From: Bradyrhizobium sp. AUGA SZCCT0283
Lineage (GTDB): Bacteria; Pseudomonadota; Alphaproteobacteria; Rhizobiales; Xanthobacteraceae
Direction: 5' to 3'
DNA: 64,000 bases
Assembly (NCBI RefSeq): GCF_018130385.1
Contig: NZ_JAFCLU010000001.1
Coordinates: 186,001 to 250,000 of the forward strand
Shown here: positions 9,616-18,705 of the stretch, piece after piece
Layout: each line of letters starts with the position of its first letter
How positions within the stretch are numbered: the stretch's first letter is position 1
Notes under the pieces: generated by a model
Seen by the model: the letters and a program-made list of their open reading frames with translations, nothing else
Told to the model about the DNA's origin: nothing
Databases searched by the model: none
Program-made: the position numbers and the translations under genes

Positions 9616-10410
9616 CTAGCCAGTGGCCTTCTGTCGCCCAAGCCACCACAGGCTCAAGTTCCAGCCGACACACGTCGCCAGCGCGAGGCTCAGCCCGATC
9701 GCCGAGCCGAACTGCAGCGCGGCGACTTGAAGCACCGCGATCGCGATGCCGAGGCCGATCAGGCCCCAGGCGCTGTTGGCGAGCACGGCCGCGGTCGGAC
9801 GGCCGCCGATGCGCGGGTGCAGGATCAGCATCATCGAGGTGAACACGATCGGGAACAGCGCGATCATGCCGCTCACCTTGGGGCCGACCCAGCTCGACGT
9901 CGTGACCACCGTCGCCACCAGCGTTGCGACCAGCGATGCGCGCAGCGGGATGTCGTACCAGCGGCGCCTGATCGGCGGCATTTTTGCGTGGCGGTAGCGG
10001 GCGAGCAGCGGCACGCAGATGGCGAACGCAATGGCGTTCACGATGAGGCCGCTGGCGAGCGACCATTGCACCGAGCGGATGATCGCGGCGAGCGCGAGCC
10101 ACACGACCACGGCCACGGCACAACTGAGCAGCGCGCCATGGCGCTGCGCCAGCACGACATAGGTCAGCCCGAGGAAGATCGTCGCGGCGTTGATCGGCAG
10201 GCTCGCGAGCGCACCCTCGGCGATGAAGGCGGCGTCATGGTCGAGCGCGAGGAACACGTAGGCCGGCCCGGCCGAGATCGGCAGCGTCGCGATCAGCGCG
10301 CCAATCACCGGGCCTGAGCGTTCGGTGACGATCGAGGCGGTCACCACGAACGCCGCGGTGATCGCCATGCGCAGGGCGAGTGTGAGGATGAAGGCGAGTT
10401 CGGGGGACAT
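9616..10410 (-). CDS. Multi-pass membrane protein of unknown function
   Basis: The product is 264 residues starting MSPELAFILTLALRMAITAAFVVTASIVTERSG. About eight hydrophobic helices alternate with short loops, including SGPVIGALIATLPISAGPAYVFLAL, a repeated GALIA/ALFPI pattern, and RASLVATLVATVVTTSSWVGPKVSGMIALFPIVFTSMMLIL. The two halves look alike, suggesting an internally duplicated inner-membrane transporter-like fold. The gene is flanked on both sides by palindromic repeats and is convergent with mutS. I do not recognise the family. The start at 10410 is chosen because upstream codons lie inside the repeat. Confidence 0.75.
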   Translation of the reverse strand: MSPELAFILTLALRMAITAAFVVTASIVTERSGPVIGALIATLPISAGPAYVFLALDHDAAFIAEGALASLPINAATIFLGLTYVVLAQRHGALLSCAVAVVVWLALAAIIRSVQWSLASGLIVNAIAFAICVPLLARYRHAKMPPIRRRWYDIPLRASLVATLVATVVTTSSWVGPKVSGMIALFPIVFTSMMLILHPRIGGRPTAAVLANSAWGLIGLGIAIAVLQVAALQFGSAIGLSLALATCVGWNLSLWWLGRQKATG

Positions 10411-10416
10411 TCTATC

Positions 10417-10539
10417 CGTCGTTCCTGCGAACGCAGGAACCCATACGCCGCGGCTTCTCGATTTTGGCAGGTGTGGGTTGACACTTCCCGCACCCACGGA
10501 CTCCCGTGGTTATGGGCCCCTGCGTTCGCAGGGCCGACG
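10417..10539. repeat. Palindromic repeat, CGTCGTTCCTGCG...CGCAGGGCCGACG
   Basis: The arms CGTTCCTGCGAACGCAGG and CCTGCGTTCGCAGGGCC are inverted about a GC-rich middle. The left arm continues ACCCATACGCCGCGGCTTC, nearly the same words as at 26040-26060, so the two are one family. Confidence 0.85.
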
Positions 10540-10554
10540 TCGAACCGTTGTGCC

Positions 10555-11064
10555 TCACACCCGCTTCATCGACACCGAGACTTTCGGGCCATTCCTGATG
10601 GTCTGATAGACCACGCAATAGCGTTCGGTGAGCTTTAACAGCAGGTCGAGCTTGTCTTGCGGCGCGTCGGTTCCGAGCTCGAAGCGCAGGCGGATCTCCT
10701 CGAAACCGACCGGGGCTTCCTTGTCGACGCCGAGCGTGCCGCGAAAATCCAGGTCGCCTTCGGCGATGACGGTGCCGCTTCTGAGCGGAACGTCGACGGC
10801 GGTCGCCACCGATTTGAGCGTCACACCGGCGCAGGCGACGAGGGCTTCCAGCAGCATATCGCCGGAGCAGAGCTCGAGGCCGGAACCGCCGGTGGCGGGG
10901 TGGAGGCCAGCTACCGCCAGCGCGCGGCCGGTCTCGACCTTGCAGGCGATGCCTTCATTGTCGATCGAGCCTTTGGCTTTGAGGGTGATGACGGCGGCCG
11001 AGGGGTCAGACTTGTAGCGTTCCTTGATCGGGGCCTGCATCGCGCGGAGTTCGGCAGCGTCCAT
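10555..11064 (-). CDS. OsmC/Ohr-family peroxiredoxin-like protein
   Basis: The product is 169 residues from the ATG at 11064; ATGs at 11070 and 11091 are in frame, but GGGAG lies 6 nt before 11064. It has the OsmC alpha/beta core with one cysteine in LLEALVACAGVTLKSVA and one in LTERYCVVYQTI, placed like the two redox cysteines of the family, and ends KVSVSMKRV. Family members reduce organic hydroperoxides using lipoyl or small thiols. The N-terminal addition (AAELRAMQAPIKERYKSDPSAA) belongs to the longer, YhfA-like OsmC branch, whose physiological substrate is unclear. It is divergent from glnD. Confidence 0.85.
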   Translation of the reverse strand: MDAAELRAMQAPIKERYKSDPSAAVITLKAKGSIDNEGIACKVETGRALAVAGLHPATGGSGLELCSGDMLLEALVACAGVTLKSVATAVDVPLRSGTVIAEGDLDFRGTLGVDKEAPVGFEEIRLRFELGTDAPQDKLDLLLKLTERYCVVYQTIRNGPKVSVSMKRV

Positions 11065-11272
11065 TTCCATCTCCCGACTTTGTTTGTGCATCGGATATAG
11101 AGGGCTATCGACGCGCTGTCATCACGGCCCCCGCGGCCGCCCCATGCGGCATTGGAAATCCACGCTTTTCCAACAGGTTATGGCTGGCATTCGCGCACGC
11201 GGCGGCATAGCTTTGATTTGACCGTACAATCGCCCGTGACAGCCCCTGCGCCGTCCGATATCGGGATAGATC

Positions 11273-14068
11273 ATGGATAGCGTCGTAATTGAGGACCGCT
11301 CCGGGGCGGACGAACGTTTCGATACCGCGCGGATCACCGTGGCGGTCGATGCCCTGGCCGAAAAACATGCCGGCCGCGAGGACGTGTTTCGCTCGGCGCT
11401 GGCGCAATTGCTCAAGGCCGAGATGATCGCGGCGCGCGCGACCGCGCAGGCCGTGCTGCTGAAGGATCGCCACGGCCGCCGCTGCGCGGAGCGGCTGTGC
11501 TTCATGCAGGACGAGATCATCCGCATTCTCTACTCTGCCGCGACACGGCATCTCTATCGCTCGCATGTGCCCTCCGGCGCCGAGCGCATGGCTGTGGTCG
11601 CCACCGGCGGTTACGGCCGCGGCCTGATGGCGCCGGAATCCGACATCGATCTGTTGTTCATCCTGCCCTACAAGCAGACCGCCTGGGGCGAGCAGGTCGC
11701 CGAAGCCATTCTCTATTGCCTGTGGGACATGGGATTGAAGGTCGGCCACGCCACGCGGTCGGTCGACGAATGCATTCGCCAGGCGCGCGGCGACATGACG
11801 ATCCGCACCGCGATCCTGGAGACGCGGTTTCTGACCGGCGACCAGCCGCTGTATGACGAACTGGTCGCCCGCTTCGACAAGGACGTCGTGCAGGGCACCG
11901 CTTCCGAATTCGTCACCGCCAAACTCGCCGAGCGCGAGGAGCGCCACCGCCGCGCCGGACAGTCGCGCTATCTGGTCGAGCCCAACGTCAAGGACGGCAA
12001 GGGCGGCTTGCGCGACCTGCACACGCTGTTCTGGATCGCCAAGTACGTCTACCGCGTACGCGAGACCGACGAGCTGGTCGAACGCGGCGTGTTCGACGCG
12101 CAGGAGTATCGCACCTTCCGCCGCTGCGCCGACTTCCTGTGGTCGGTGCGCTGCAATTTGCATTTCGTTTCCGGGCGCGCCGAGGAACGATTGTCGTTCG
12201 ACATGCAGCGCGAGATCGCGGTGCGGCTCGGCTACACTTCGCATCCCGGCATGCAGGATGTCGAACGCTTCATGAAGCACTACTTCCTGGTCGCCAAGGA
12301 CGTCGGCGACCTGACTGCGATCCTGTGCGCCAAGCTGGAAGACGAGCAGGCCAAGCCCGCGCCGGTGCTGAGCCGCATGGTGGCGCGGCTGCGGCCGGGC
12401 ACCAAGCGGCGGCGGGTGCCCGACAGCGACGACTTCATCATCGACAACAACCGCATCAACCTCGCCGCGCCCGACGTCTTCAAGCACGACCCGGTCAATT
12501 TGATCCGGATCTTCCAGCTGGCGCAGAAGAACAACCTCGCCTTCCACCCCGACGCGATGCGCACGGTGACGCGCTCGCTGAAACTGGTGAACAGCCAGCT
12601 CCGCGAAAATCCGGAAGCCAACCGGCTGTTCATGGAGATCCTGACGTCCGATAACGCCGAGACCGTGCTGCGGCGGATGAACGAGACCGGCGTGCTCGGT
12701 CATTTCATCCGCGCCTTCGGCAAAATCGTATCGATGATGCAATTCAACATGTACCACCATTATACGGTGGACGAGCATTTGATCCGCTGCATCGGCCACC
12801 TGCAGGAGATCGAGCGCGGCGGCAATGACGAATTCACGGTCGCGAGCGACCTGTTCCGCAAGATCCAGCCCGAGCATCGCGCGGTGATCTACATCACCAC
12901 GCTGCTGCATGACGTCGCCAAGGGCCGGCCGGAGGATCATTCGAGTGCGGGCGCCAGGGTGGCGCGGCGGCTGTGTCCGCGCCTCGGCTTTTCCACCGCC
13001 GACACCGAGTTGGTGGCATGGCTGATCGAGGAACATCTGACGATGTCCACGGTGGCGCAGTCGCGCGACCTCTCCGACCGCAAGACGATCGAGAATTTTG
13101 CCGCCGTCGTGCAATCCGTCGAGCAGATGAAGCTGTTGACCATCCTGACTACCGCCGACATCAGGGGCGTCGGCCCCGGCGTGTGGAACGGCTGGAAGGC
13201 GCAACTGCTGCGCACGTTGTATTACGAGACCGAGCCGGCGTTGACCGGCGGCTTCTCGGAAGTGAACCGCGCGCAGCGCATCGCGGTGGCGCAGTCCGAA
13301 TTCCGCGCCGCCTTCACCGAATGGCCGGAACAGGAACTCAACGCCTATATCGGGCGGCATTACCCGGCCTACTGGCTCAAAGTTGAACTGCAACGCAAGA
13401 TCCGCCAGGCGCGCTTCATCCGCGCCAGCGAACAGGCCGGCCACCAGCTCGCAATCAATGTCGGCTTCGACGAGGCGCGCGGTGTCACCGAACTGACGAT
13501 ACTTGCGACCGACCATCCGTGGCTGCTGTCGATCATTGCAGGCGCCTGCGCGTCCGCCGGCGCCAATATCGTCGACGCGCAGATCTACACGACCACCGAC
13601 GGCCGCGCACTCGACACCATCGCGATCTCCAGGGAGTACGACCGCGACGAGGACGAGGGACGGCGCGCCACCCGCATCGGCGAGATGATCGAGCAGGTGC
13701 TGGAAGGCAAGCTGCGGCTGCCCGAAGTGGTGGCCCGCAAGGCCGCCAACCGCGGCAAGGTACGCGCGTTCGTGGTCGAGCCCGAGGTCACCATCAACAA
13801 CCAGTGGTCGGACCGCTACACCGTGATCGAGGTTTCCGGCCTCGATCGCCCCGGCCTGTTGTATCAACTGACGACCGCGATCTCGAAGCTCAACCTCAAC
13901 ATTGCCTCCGCCCATGTCGCGACCTTCGGCGAACGCGCCCGCGACGTGTTCTACGTGACGGATTTGCTCGGCGCCCAGATCAACGCGCCGACCCGGCAGG
14001 CCGCGATCAAGAGCGCACTGATTCATCTGCTCGCCAGCGAAGACAACGTCGCGCAGCCGGCGGCGTAG
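11273..14068 (+). CDS. glnD: [Protein-PII] uridylyltransferase / uridylyl-removing enzyme
   Basis: The product is 931 residues, the usual alphaproteobacterial length. Domains in order are: nucleotidyltransferase with GGYGRGLMAPESDIDLLF (about 110-130), the GlnD linker with YLVEPNVKDGKGGLRDLHTLFW, an HD phosphohydrolase domain with TLLHDVAKGRPEDHS (about 545), and two C-terminal ACT domains (about 735-815 and 850-925) that sense glutamine. It uridylylates PII proteins GlnB/GlnK under nitrogen limitation and deuridylylates them under nitrogen excess, controlling glutamine synthetase and NtrBC. A very long open frame on the opposite strand spans the gene but is a composition artefact. Confidence 0.98.
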   Translation: MDSVVIEDRSGADERFDTARITVAVDALAEKHAGREDVFRSALAQLLKAEMIAARATAQAVLLKDRHGRRCAERLCFMQDEIIRILYSAATRHLYRSHVPSGAERMAVVATGGYGRGLMAPESDIDLLFILPYKQTAWGEQVAEAILYCLWDMGLKVGHATRSVDECIRQARGDMTIRTAILETRFLTGDQPLYDELVARFDKDVVQGTASEFVTAKLAEREERHRRAGQSRYLVEPNVKDGKGGLRDLHTLFWIAKYVYRVRETDELVERGVFDAQEYRTFRRCADFLWSVRCNLHFVSGRAEERLSFDMQREIAVRLGYTSHPGMQDVERFMKHYFLVAKDVGDLTAILCAKLEDEQAKPAPVLSRMVARLRPGTKRRRVPDSDDFIIDNNRINLAAPDVFKHDPVNLIRIFQLAQKNNLAFHPDAMRTVTRSLKLVNSQLRENPEANRLFMEILTSDNAETVLRRMNETGVLGHFIRAFGKIVSMMQFNMYHHYTVDEHLIRCIGHLQEIERGGNDEFTVASDLFRKIQPEHRAVIYITTLLHDVAKGRPEDHSSAGARVARRLCPRLGFSTADTELVAWLIEEHLTMSTVAQSRDLSDRKTIENFAAVVQSVEQMKLLTILTTADIRGVGPGVWNGWKAQLLRTLYYETEPALTGGFSEVNRAQRIAVAQSEFRAAFTEWPEQELNAYIGRHYPAYWLKVELQRKIRQARFIRASEQAGHQLAINVGFDEARGVTELTILATDHPWLLSIIAGACASAGANIVDAQIYTTTDGRALDTIAISREYDRDEDEGRRATRIGEMIEQVLEGKLRLPEVVARKAANRGKVRAFVVEPEVTINNQWSDRYTVIEVSGLDRPGLLYQLTTAISKLNLNIASAHVATFGERARDVFYVTDLLGAQINAPTRQAAIKSALIHLLASEDNVAQPAA

Positions 14069-14094
14069 CTGCTTGGTGGCCCCCGCTCTCTCCG

Positions 14095-14172
14095 CGTCAT
14101 TGCGAGCGCAGCGAAGCAATCCACGGCGCGGCGCGGCGATAGATGGATTGCTTCGCTGCGCTCGCAATGACG
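14095..14172. repeat. Palindromic repeat, CGTCATTGCGAG family, compact copy
   Basis: A near-perfect inverted repeat: CGTCATTGCGAGCGCAGCG and AAGCAATCC on the left mirror GGATTGCTT and CGCTGCGCTCGCAATGACG on the right, around a 20-bp loop. It starts 26 bp after the glnD stop and could terminate it. Confidence 0.92.
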
Positions 14173-14722
14173 TGGATATGACTTCGCGATCTCGCGGCGC
14201 CTGGCGCCCGAGGTTTGCTGGAGAACTTCCCGCCCTCGTTATCAGAGGGCGCAGGGAAGACCGGGTGCACGCTGCACCCGCGGTCTCGTGTGCAATTGCG
14301 CACAAGGAACGCGCACACGAGCATACAGGTCCAGCGGAAACACTCCGGCCTTCCCTGCGCAATGGCTTTACGGCTTACTTCGCGCTCTCCCCGGTGAACG
14401 GCTTTCTTGCCACCGTCGCCCTCAAGAAGCTTGCTTCTCAAGAACTTGACGCCAGCACCGCGGCGTCAGGACCACACGACTTCGCCGTACGCTTGAGCCA
14501 CACACGTCAGTCGCAGCCCTCGCGTCCATCGCATCTCACCGCGCGTTCGTGACGATGGCCAACGCCCCTCATCTGCCGCGAGACGGGCGGAGTTATGCCG
14601 ATGATTTGCTCTCGAAGTTAAGCGGAATATTTTTGCAAAAGGGGCTGGACACGTCGGGCAAATCACCCCGGGCTCGCCGCGGCCGTTGGCGCCGATCCGG
14701 GCGATGGCAGCAAACGCACCAT
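14173..14722. repeat. Non-coding mosaic repeat region
   Basis: This 550-bp stretch has no credible gene. From about 14190 to 14560 it reads like a long dispersed element I recognise from Bradyrhizobium genomes, with landmarks TTTGCTGGAGAACTTCCCGC, CAGGGAAGACCGGGTGC, TCGTGTGCAATTGCGCACAA, GGAAACACTCCGGCCTTCCC and CGTCAGGACCACACGACTTC. The part from about 14590 to 14670, with AATATTTTTGCAAAAGGGGC and GGGCAAATCACCCCGGG, looks like a second, different repeat tail. Open frames of 60-160 codons here have no signal peptide, domain or start context and are often mis-annotated as small proteins. I base the multi-copy status on memory of related genomes. Confidence 0.55.
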
Positions 14723-14998
14723 CTAGTCTGATTGCTCTGTTACGAAATCAGCCCAGCCGTGATGCTCAAGAGCGGCCAGGCTCGCTGCGACGAAGGCGAG
14801 ATAATTTGTCCGGGAAACCAGAAGGCCCAGATCGAACAGTTCAAGCCACGCTTGCCATGGGTCCCCTGCCGGCACGGCGATTGCCAGCTTGCCGCCATCG
14901 ATCACGGAAGGCCGGAAGCTGCGGTCGGATCTCCGGTGCCTGGCTTCGGGTCCGATGTCATCGGAGCAATGGATCAAGTGCAGTTGTGCTTTCGGCAT
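14723..14998 (-). CDS. Small hypothetical protein
   Basis: A 91-residue frame starts at the ATG at 14998 with GGGGA 6 nt upstream; an in-frame TTG lies at 15010. The sequence begins MPKAQLHLIHCSDDIGPEAR and includes DPWQAWLELFDLGLLVSRTNYLAFVAASLAALEHHGWADFV, a balanced, amphipathic composition unlike the Arg/Ser/Pro-rich shadows around it. No signal peptide or known motif is visible. It is isolated between repeat DNA and a long spacer, so it could be a genuine lineage-specific protein or a relic. I do not recognise it. Confidence 0.5.
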   Translation of the reverse strand: MPKAQLHLIHCSDDIGPEARHRRSDRSFRPSVIDGGKLAIAVPAGDPWQAWLELFDLGLLVSRTNYLAFVAASLAALEHHGWADFVTEQSD

Positions 14999-15010
14999 AT
15001 CAATCCCCAA

Positions 15011-15441
15011 ATTTGCGGTCGGCGAGCGCTGGGTTACGGGTTTGACAACTGCGACGAGATGTTTGCGTTCGGCGGGGACGTCCGGTTGAAGGTCTCGCGT
15101 AAAGGCCGTTCCCGCAGGGCAGAAAACTCTGATGCCATCAGGGTTACCCGATAAGCTTCATCATTGAAACGAAACGGACCATTAAACGGAGGTTGATCCA
15201 CACGTTACATTCGGTTGGCAGGATCATACCTAGGTTTGGGACCGCGATCCGGGCCGCGGCGGGTGATCGGCACTCCCGGGAGGCGCATCGGTGCACGAAA
15301 GGACCGCCCCGGATCCTTATGCCCTTCGGAATATCCTTCCGGGCGTCCAAAAGCTGCTAGTATGCGGCCTGTTAGGAGGGCGACGTTGTCGCCGCTGATG
15401 ATAGAGATCACCTAGCGACGCAGCGGGCCCGGGGTGGCCGA
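15011..15441. other. Intergenic region upstream of the PAS kinase operon
   Basis: In this 430-bp stretch I see no convincing gene on either strand. It holds GC-rich dyads (for example around GGGACCGCGATCCGGGCC near 15238) and presumably the promoter of the kinase operon. CTAGTATGCGG near 15358 could be a -10 region, but I find no matching -35. Confidence 0.4.
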
Positions 15442-17208
15442 GTGATGCTGCCGATGATGCGTAACCAGACCATGAGATCCTGGCGCTCAGCCGAGCAATG
15501 GCTGCTGGGCAGCATGGTGCTGGCGTTGGCGATGGCGGCTTTCATCTGGCTTGTTCTCGGCCCCGCACCGGCGGCCCCCGCCTATTTGACCGCTGTCGTA
15601 TTGCTCATCGCCTCGCTTCTCGCCTCCCTGATCATGATGCTCCGGGTGGGCATGACCCGCAGGCAATTGGAAGCCGTGCTCGATGGCCGCGCGCGAGCCG
15701 AACAACACGCGATAGAAGCGCTGCGCCATAGCGAAGCGCAATGGAAGGAGGTATTCGAGCACAACCCGGTGATGTATTTCATGGTCGACGCAGCCGGCAC
15801 AGTGCTATCCGTCAACACGTTCGGCGCTGCACAGCTTGGCTACTCCGTCAGCGAATTGCTCGGGCAATCCGTGCTGAAAGTCTTTCCCATCGAAGAGCAA
15901 CGTGCGGCCCGGAGCAACGTCGCCATATGCCTGGAAAATATCGGCCAAACCCACAGTTGGGAGATCTGCAAGGTTCGCAAGGACGGTTCGTCGCTCTGGG
16001 TCCGTGAAAACGCCAAAGCCGTGCGGCGGCTGGACAATCAATTGATCGTGCTCATCGCATGCGAGGACGTCACCGAACGCAAGCTGGCCGAAGATGCGCT
16101 GCGGCAAAGTGAAATGTATTTGGCCGAAGCTCAGCGATTGAGCCACACCGGCAGTTATGGCTTGCGCGTCGCCAGCGGTGAAATTGTCTGGTCGGAAGAA
16201 ACTTTCAGAATATTCGAGTTCGAGCGTGCCCCTTCGGTCAAGCTCGATGCAGTCATTCAGCGCATTCATCCGGATGATCGTGCGCGCGTGCAACAGACCA
16301 TCGACCGCGCGTCCCGCGACGGCAAGGACTTCGCGCACGGATATCGATTGCTGATGCCCGACGGCTCGGTCAAACATGTCCATGCCACCGCGCATGCCGT
16401 CAAAGATGCGTCGGGCGGCATCGAACTTGTCGGAGCGGTGACGGACGTCACCTCCCGCAAGCGAGCCGAAGCGGAACTGCATGAAGCGCTGGCGAACCTC
16501 GCGCATGTCACGCGTGTGACCGCGCTGGGCGAGTTCGCCGCGTCGATCGCCCATGAAGTGAACCAGCCGCTCGCCGCGGTCGTCACCAATGCCGCCGCAT
16601 GCCTGCGCTGGCTCGACCGCGAACCTGCCAACCTGAAAGAAGCGCGCAGTACCCTGCAATCGATCGTCGCGGACGGTAATCGGGCGGGCGAGGTGATCCA
16701 GCGCGTCCGTGCGCTCGTGGACAAGACGGCCGATCGGAAGGCGCCGCTCCACATCAATGACGTCGTCAACGAGGTCATCAGCCTCGTGCAGCATGAGCTG
16801 TTCAGCCACCGGGTGGCGCTGCGGCTGGAGCTTGCCCCCGCCCTCCCCCCGATCCTCGCCGACCGGATCCAGCTGCAGCAGGTCATCCTCAACCTCGTCA
16901 TCAACGGGATTGAAGCGATGCAGCCGGTCAAGGACCGGCCGCGCGAACTGGAGATCCGGACGCGACAGGATGAGACAGGCCAGGTTCTGGTCACGGTGAG
17001 CGACTGCGGTGTCGGCGTGGCCGCCGAGAATGCCGATCGGCTGTTCGATGCCTTCTTCACCACCAAATCCGGCGGCATGGGCATGGGCCTGTCGATCTGC
17101 CGCTCGATCGTCAACGCGCACGGAGGACGGCTATCGGCCTCCGCCAATACCGGTCCCGGCGCGACGTTCCAGTTCGCCTTGCCATTGAATCAGGAGGACA
17201 GTACGTGA
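15442..17208 (+). CDS. Membrane-anchored PAS-PAS sensor histidine kinase, FixL/DctB-like
   Basis: The product is 588 residues from a GTG at 15442, or 587 from the ATG at 15445. Two transmembrane segments (about 21-40 and 47-67) are followed by two PAS domains (about 97-215 and 225-340), a HisKA helix with the phosphoacceptor His371 in ASIAHEVNQPLAAVV, and a HATPase domain with the N box NLVINGIEAM, DCGVGV and GMGMGLSICRSIV. The HEVNQPLAA H-box places it with the FixL/DctB-type kinases that pair with FixJ-class regulators, and the next gene is just that. No haem-binding histidine of FixL is assignable by eye, so the signal is unknown. The stop overlaps the next start by 4 bp (GTGA). Confidence 0.93.
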   Translation: MMLPMMRNQTMRSWRSAEQWLLGSMVLALAMAAFIWLVLGPAPAAPAYLTAVVLLIASLLASLIMMLRVGMTRRQLEAVLDGRARAEQHAIEALRHSEAQWKEVFEHNPVMYFMVDAAGTVLSVNTFGAAQLGYSVSELLGQSVLKVFPIEEQRAARSNVAICLENIGQTHSWEICKVRKDGSSLWVRENAKAVRRLDNQLIVLIACEDVTERKLAEDALRQSEMYLAEAQRLSHTGSYGLRVASGEIVWSEETFRIFEFERAPSVKLDAVIQRIHPDDRARVQQTIDRASRDGKDFAHGYRLLMPDGSVKHVHATAHAVKDASGGIELVGAVTDVTSRKRAEAELHEALANLAHVTRVTALGEFAASIAHEVNQPLAAVVTNAAACLRWLDREPANLKEARSTLQSIVADGNRAGEVIQRVRALVDKTADRKAPLHINDVVNEVISLVQHELFSHRVALRLELAPALPPILADRIQLQQVILNLVINGIEAMQPVKDRPRELEIRTRQDETGQVLVTVSDCGVGVAAENADRLFDAFFTTKSGGMGMGLSICRSIVNAHGGRLSASANTGPGATFQFALPLNQEDST

Positions 17209-17876
17209 GCGGCCGCCCAGCATCGCCTCACACCCTCGCGAGCGCCGAGGAACCGGTCGTCTTCGTTGTCGACGACGACGCATCGGTGCGTGACGCACTG
17301 AGTAATCTTTTCCGGTCGGTGGGCTTGCGGGTCGAAGTGTTCGGTTCGGCTCACGAGTTTCTGCAGAGCAAGCTTCCGAACGTTGCCAGCTGCCTGATCC
17401 TCGATATCCGGCTGCCCCGGCTGAGCGGGCTCGACTTTCAGGCCGAGCTGGCGAAGGCCGATATTCGCATTCCGATCATCTTCATGACGGGGCACGGCGA
17501 TATCCCGATGACGGTCAGGGCGATGAAAGCCGGAGCCGTCGACTTCCTGACCAAGCCGTTCCGCGACCAGGACATGCTGGATGCCGTGACCACGGCAATC
17601 GAACGCGACCGGGTTAGCCGCGATGAAGCCAGGGTCCTCTCGGACCTGCATGCGCGTTTCGCGACCCTGACCCCGCGGGAACGGGAGGTGATGGGCCTGG
17701 TCACGGCCGGCCTCATGAATAAGCAGATCGCCGCCGAAATCGGCATTGCCGAGATCACCGTGAAGATACATCGCGGGCACATCATGCGAAAAATGGCCGC
17801 GAAATCGCTGCCCGATCTGGTGAGAATGGCGGAGATGCTCGGGATCGGACCCGCATCCGGGAGGCCGCAAACCTAA
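17205..17876 (+). CDS. FixJ-like response regulator (receiver plus LuxR-type HTH)
   Basis: The product is 223 residues with a GTG start overlapping the kinase stop. The receiver (about 18-135) has VVFVVDDDASVRDAL, the phosphorylation aspartate in SCLILDIRLPRLSG, the conserved Thr in FMTGHGDIPMTVRAMKAGAVDFLTKPF and the Lys in TKPF. The C-terminal LuxR HTH reads LTPREREVMGLVTAGLMNKQIAAEIGIAEITVKIHRGHIMRKM. It is almost certainly the partner of the preceding kinase. Targets are unknown; the microprotein genes downstream are candidates. Confidence 0.94.
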   Translation: MSGRPASPHTLASAEEPVVFVVDDDASVRDALSNLFRSVGLRVEVFGSAHEFLQSKLPNVASCLILDIRLPRLSGLDFQAELAKADIRIPIIFMTGHGDIPMTVRAMKAGAVDFLTKPFRDQDMLDAVTTAIERDRVSRDEARVLSDLHARFATLTPREREVMGLVTAGLMNKQIAAEIGIAEITVKIHRGHIMRKMAAKSLPDLVRMAEMLGIGPASGRPQT

Positions 17877-17971
17877 GTATGATTCTCCGATCGTGATTTG
17901 CGGCGCATTCTCTCAATAAGCGGCGGCACGGCAAAGGACAGCCTCTGGTCGTCTCCAGGAAAAAAAACTCC

Positions 17972-18361
17972 TTGTCCAACCCACCAGTCATATCGATCAT
18001 CGATGACGATGGCTCGGTTCGCGCCGCCACCCGGAATCTCGTCAGGTCGCTTGGCTACGTCGTTCATACATTTGCCTCGGCGGAAGATTTCCTGCAATCG
18101 CCCCACCTCAACGACACATCCTGCGTGATAACCGATGTCAGGATGCCGGACATGAGCGGACTCGATCTGCAAGCCCACTTGCTGGCCAAGGGCCGGACCT
18201 TTCCCTTCATCTTCGTCACGGCCTTTTCCGTCGAAGGCGATCGCGACCGGGCCCTGAAGGCGGGAGCAACCTGCTTCCTGAGCAAACCATTCGACGGGGA
18301 GGCCCTGATCGAATGCCTCGAAACCGCGCTGGCGCAGAACGGCGCGGCAGCGGGCAAATGA
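17972..18361 (+). CDS. Single-domain receiver protein
   Basis: The product is 129 residues: only a CheY-like receiver with VISIIDDDGSVRAATRNLVRSLGY, the phosphoacceptor in SCVITDVRMPDMSGLDLQAHLL, the Thr in FIFVTAFS and the Lys in FLSKPFDGEALIECL. It has no output domain. In FixLJ-type systems such lone receivers often act as phosphate sinks or branch points for the kinase (known for FixJ-family relatives), which would suit its place 95 bp after the FixJ-like gene. Similarity to the receiver of the upstream regulator (both have FAS/GSA...FLQS) suggests it arose by duplication. Confidence 0.92.
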   Translation: MSNPPVISIIDDDGSVRAATRNLVRSLGYVVHTFASAEDFLQSPHLNDTSCVITDVRMPDMSGLDLQAHLLAKGRTFPFIFVTAFSVEGDRDRALKAGATCFLSKPFDGEALIECLETALAQNGAAAGK

Positions 18362-18540
18362 GCCGATCCGGCACTGCGCGAGCCGTCTATACACAAGGAT
18401 GATCTCGCCAAACATCTAGACAGGTTGAAGAAAAACGGTCGCGGCGCGAGACTTCGCATCGTCGCTCCTCGAGAGAAGGAGGCGACAGCAAAGCATCACA
18501 TTCCGATCGGCAAGTGGCAATTCCTCAGAAGGAGGTCGCC

Positions 18541-18705
18541 ATGCATTTAGAACCGCGCTGCTCTCATTGCGACAGTGAGGACCCGAAAATCATCTCTCTG
18601 CGGGATCCTGCACGTGAACGCTACTGCGGACGCTTCTGTCTCGACAAGGGTCACGAGAATTTCATTCGCTGGATACGGCGTGCGAATGCGGAGGTCGCGT
18701 CATGA
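18541..18705 (+). CDS. Cys-rich microprotein, zinc-ribbon-like
   Basis: The product is 54 residues from the ATG at 18541, behind a strong AAGGAGG 6 nt upstream. It has four cysteines arranged C-x2-C (CSHC) and, 20 residues later, C-x3-C (YCGRFC), the spacing of a small treble-clef or zinc-ribbon knuckle, followed by an amphipathic basic helix (FIRWIRRANAEVAS). It is probably a cytoplasmic metal-binding adaptor; no enzymatic motif is seen. Its stop overlaps the start of the next gene by the ATGA arrangement, so the two are translationally coupled. No named family is recognised. Confidence 0.75.
   Translation: MHLEPRCSHCDSEDPKIISLRDPARERYCGRFCLDKGHENFIRWIRRANAEVAS

Noticed and set aside
11105..14362. 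A 1085-codon open frame on the strand opposite to glnD
   Set aside because: It is produced by the high GC and codon bias of glnD; its translation is His/Arg/Gln/Asp-rich with no domain or start context, whereas glnD shows every GlnD motif.
14073..14552. A 159-codon frame of repeat DNA after glnD
   Set aside because: It overlaps recognisable repeat words, has no start context or homology by eye, and such frames are known as mis-annotations of dispersed repeats.
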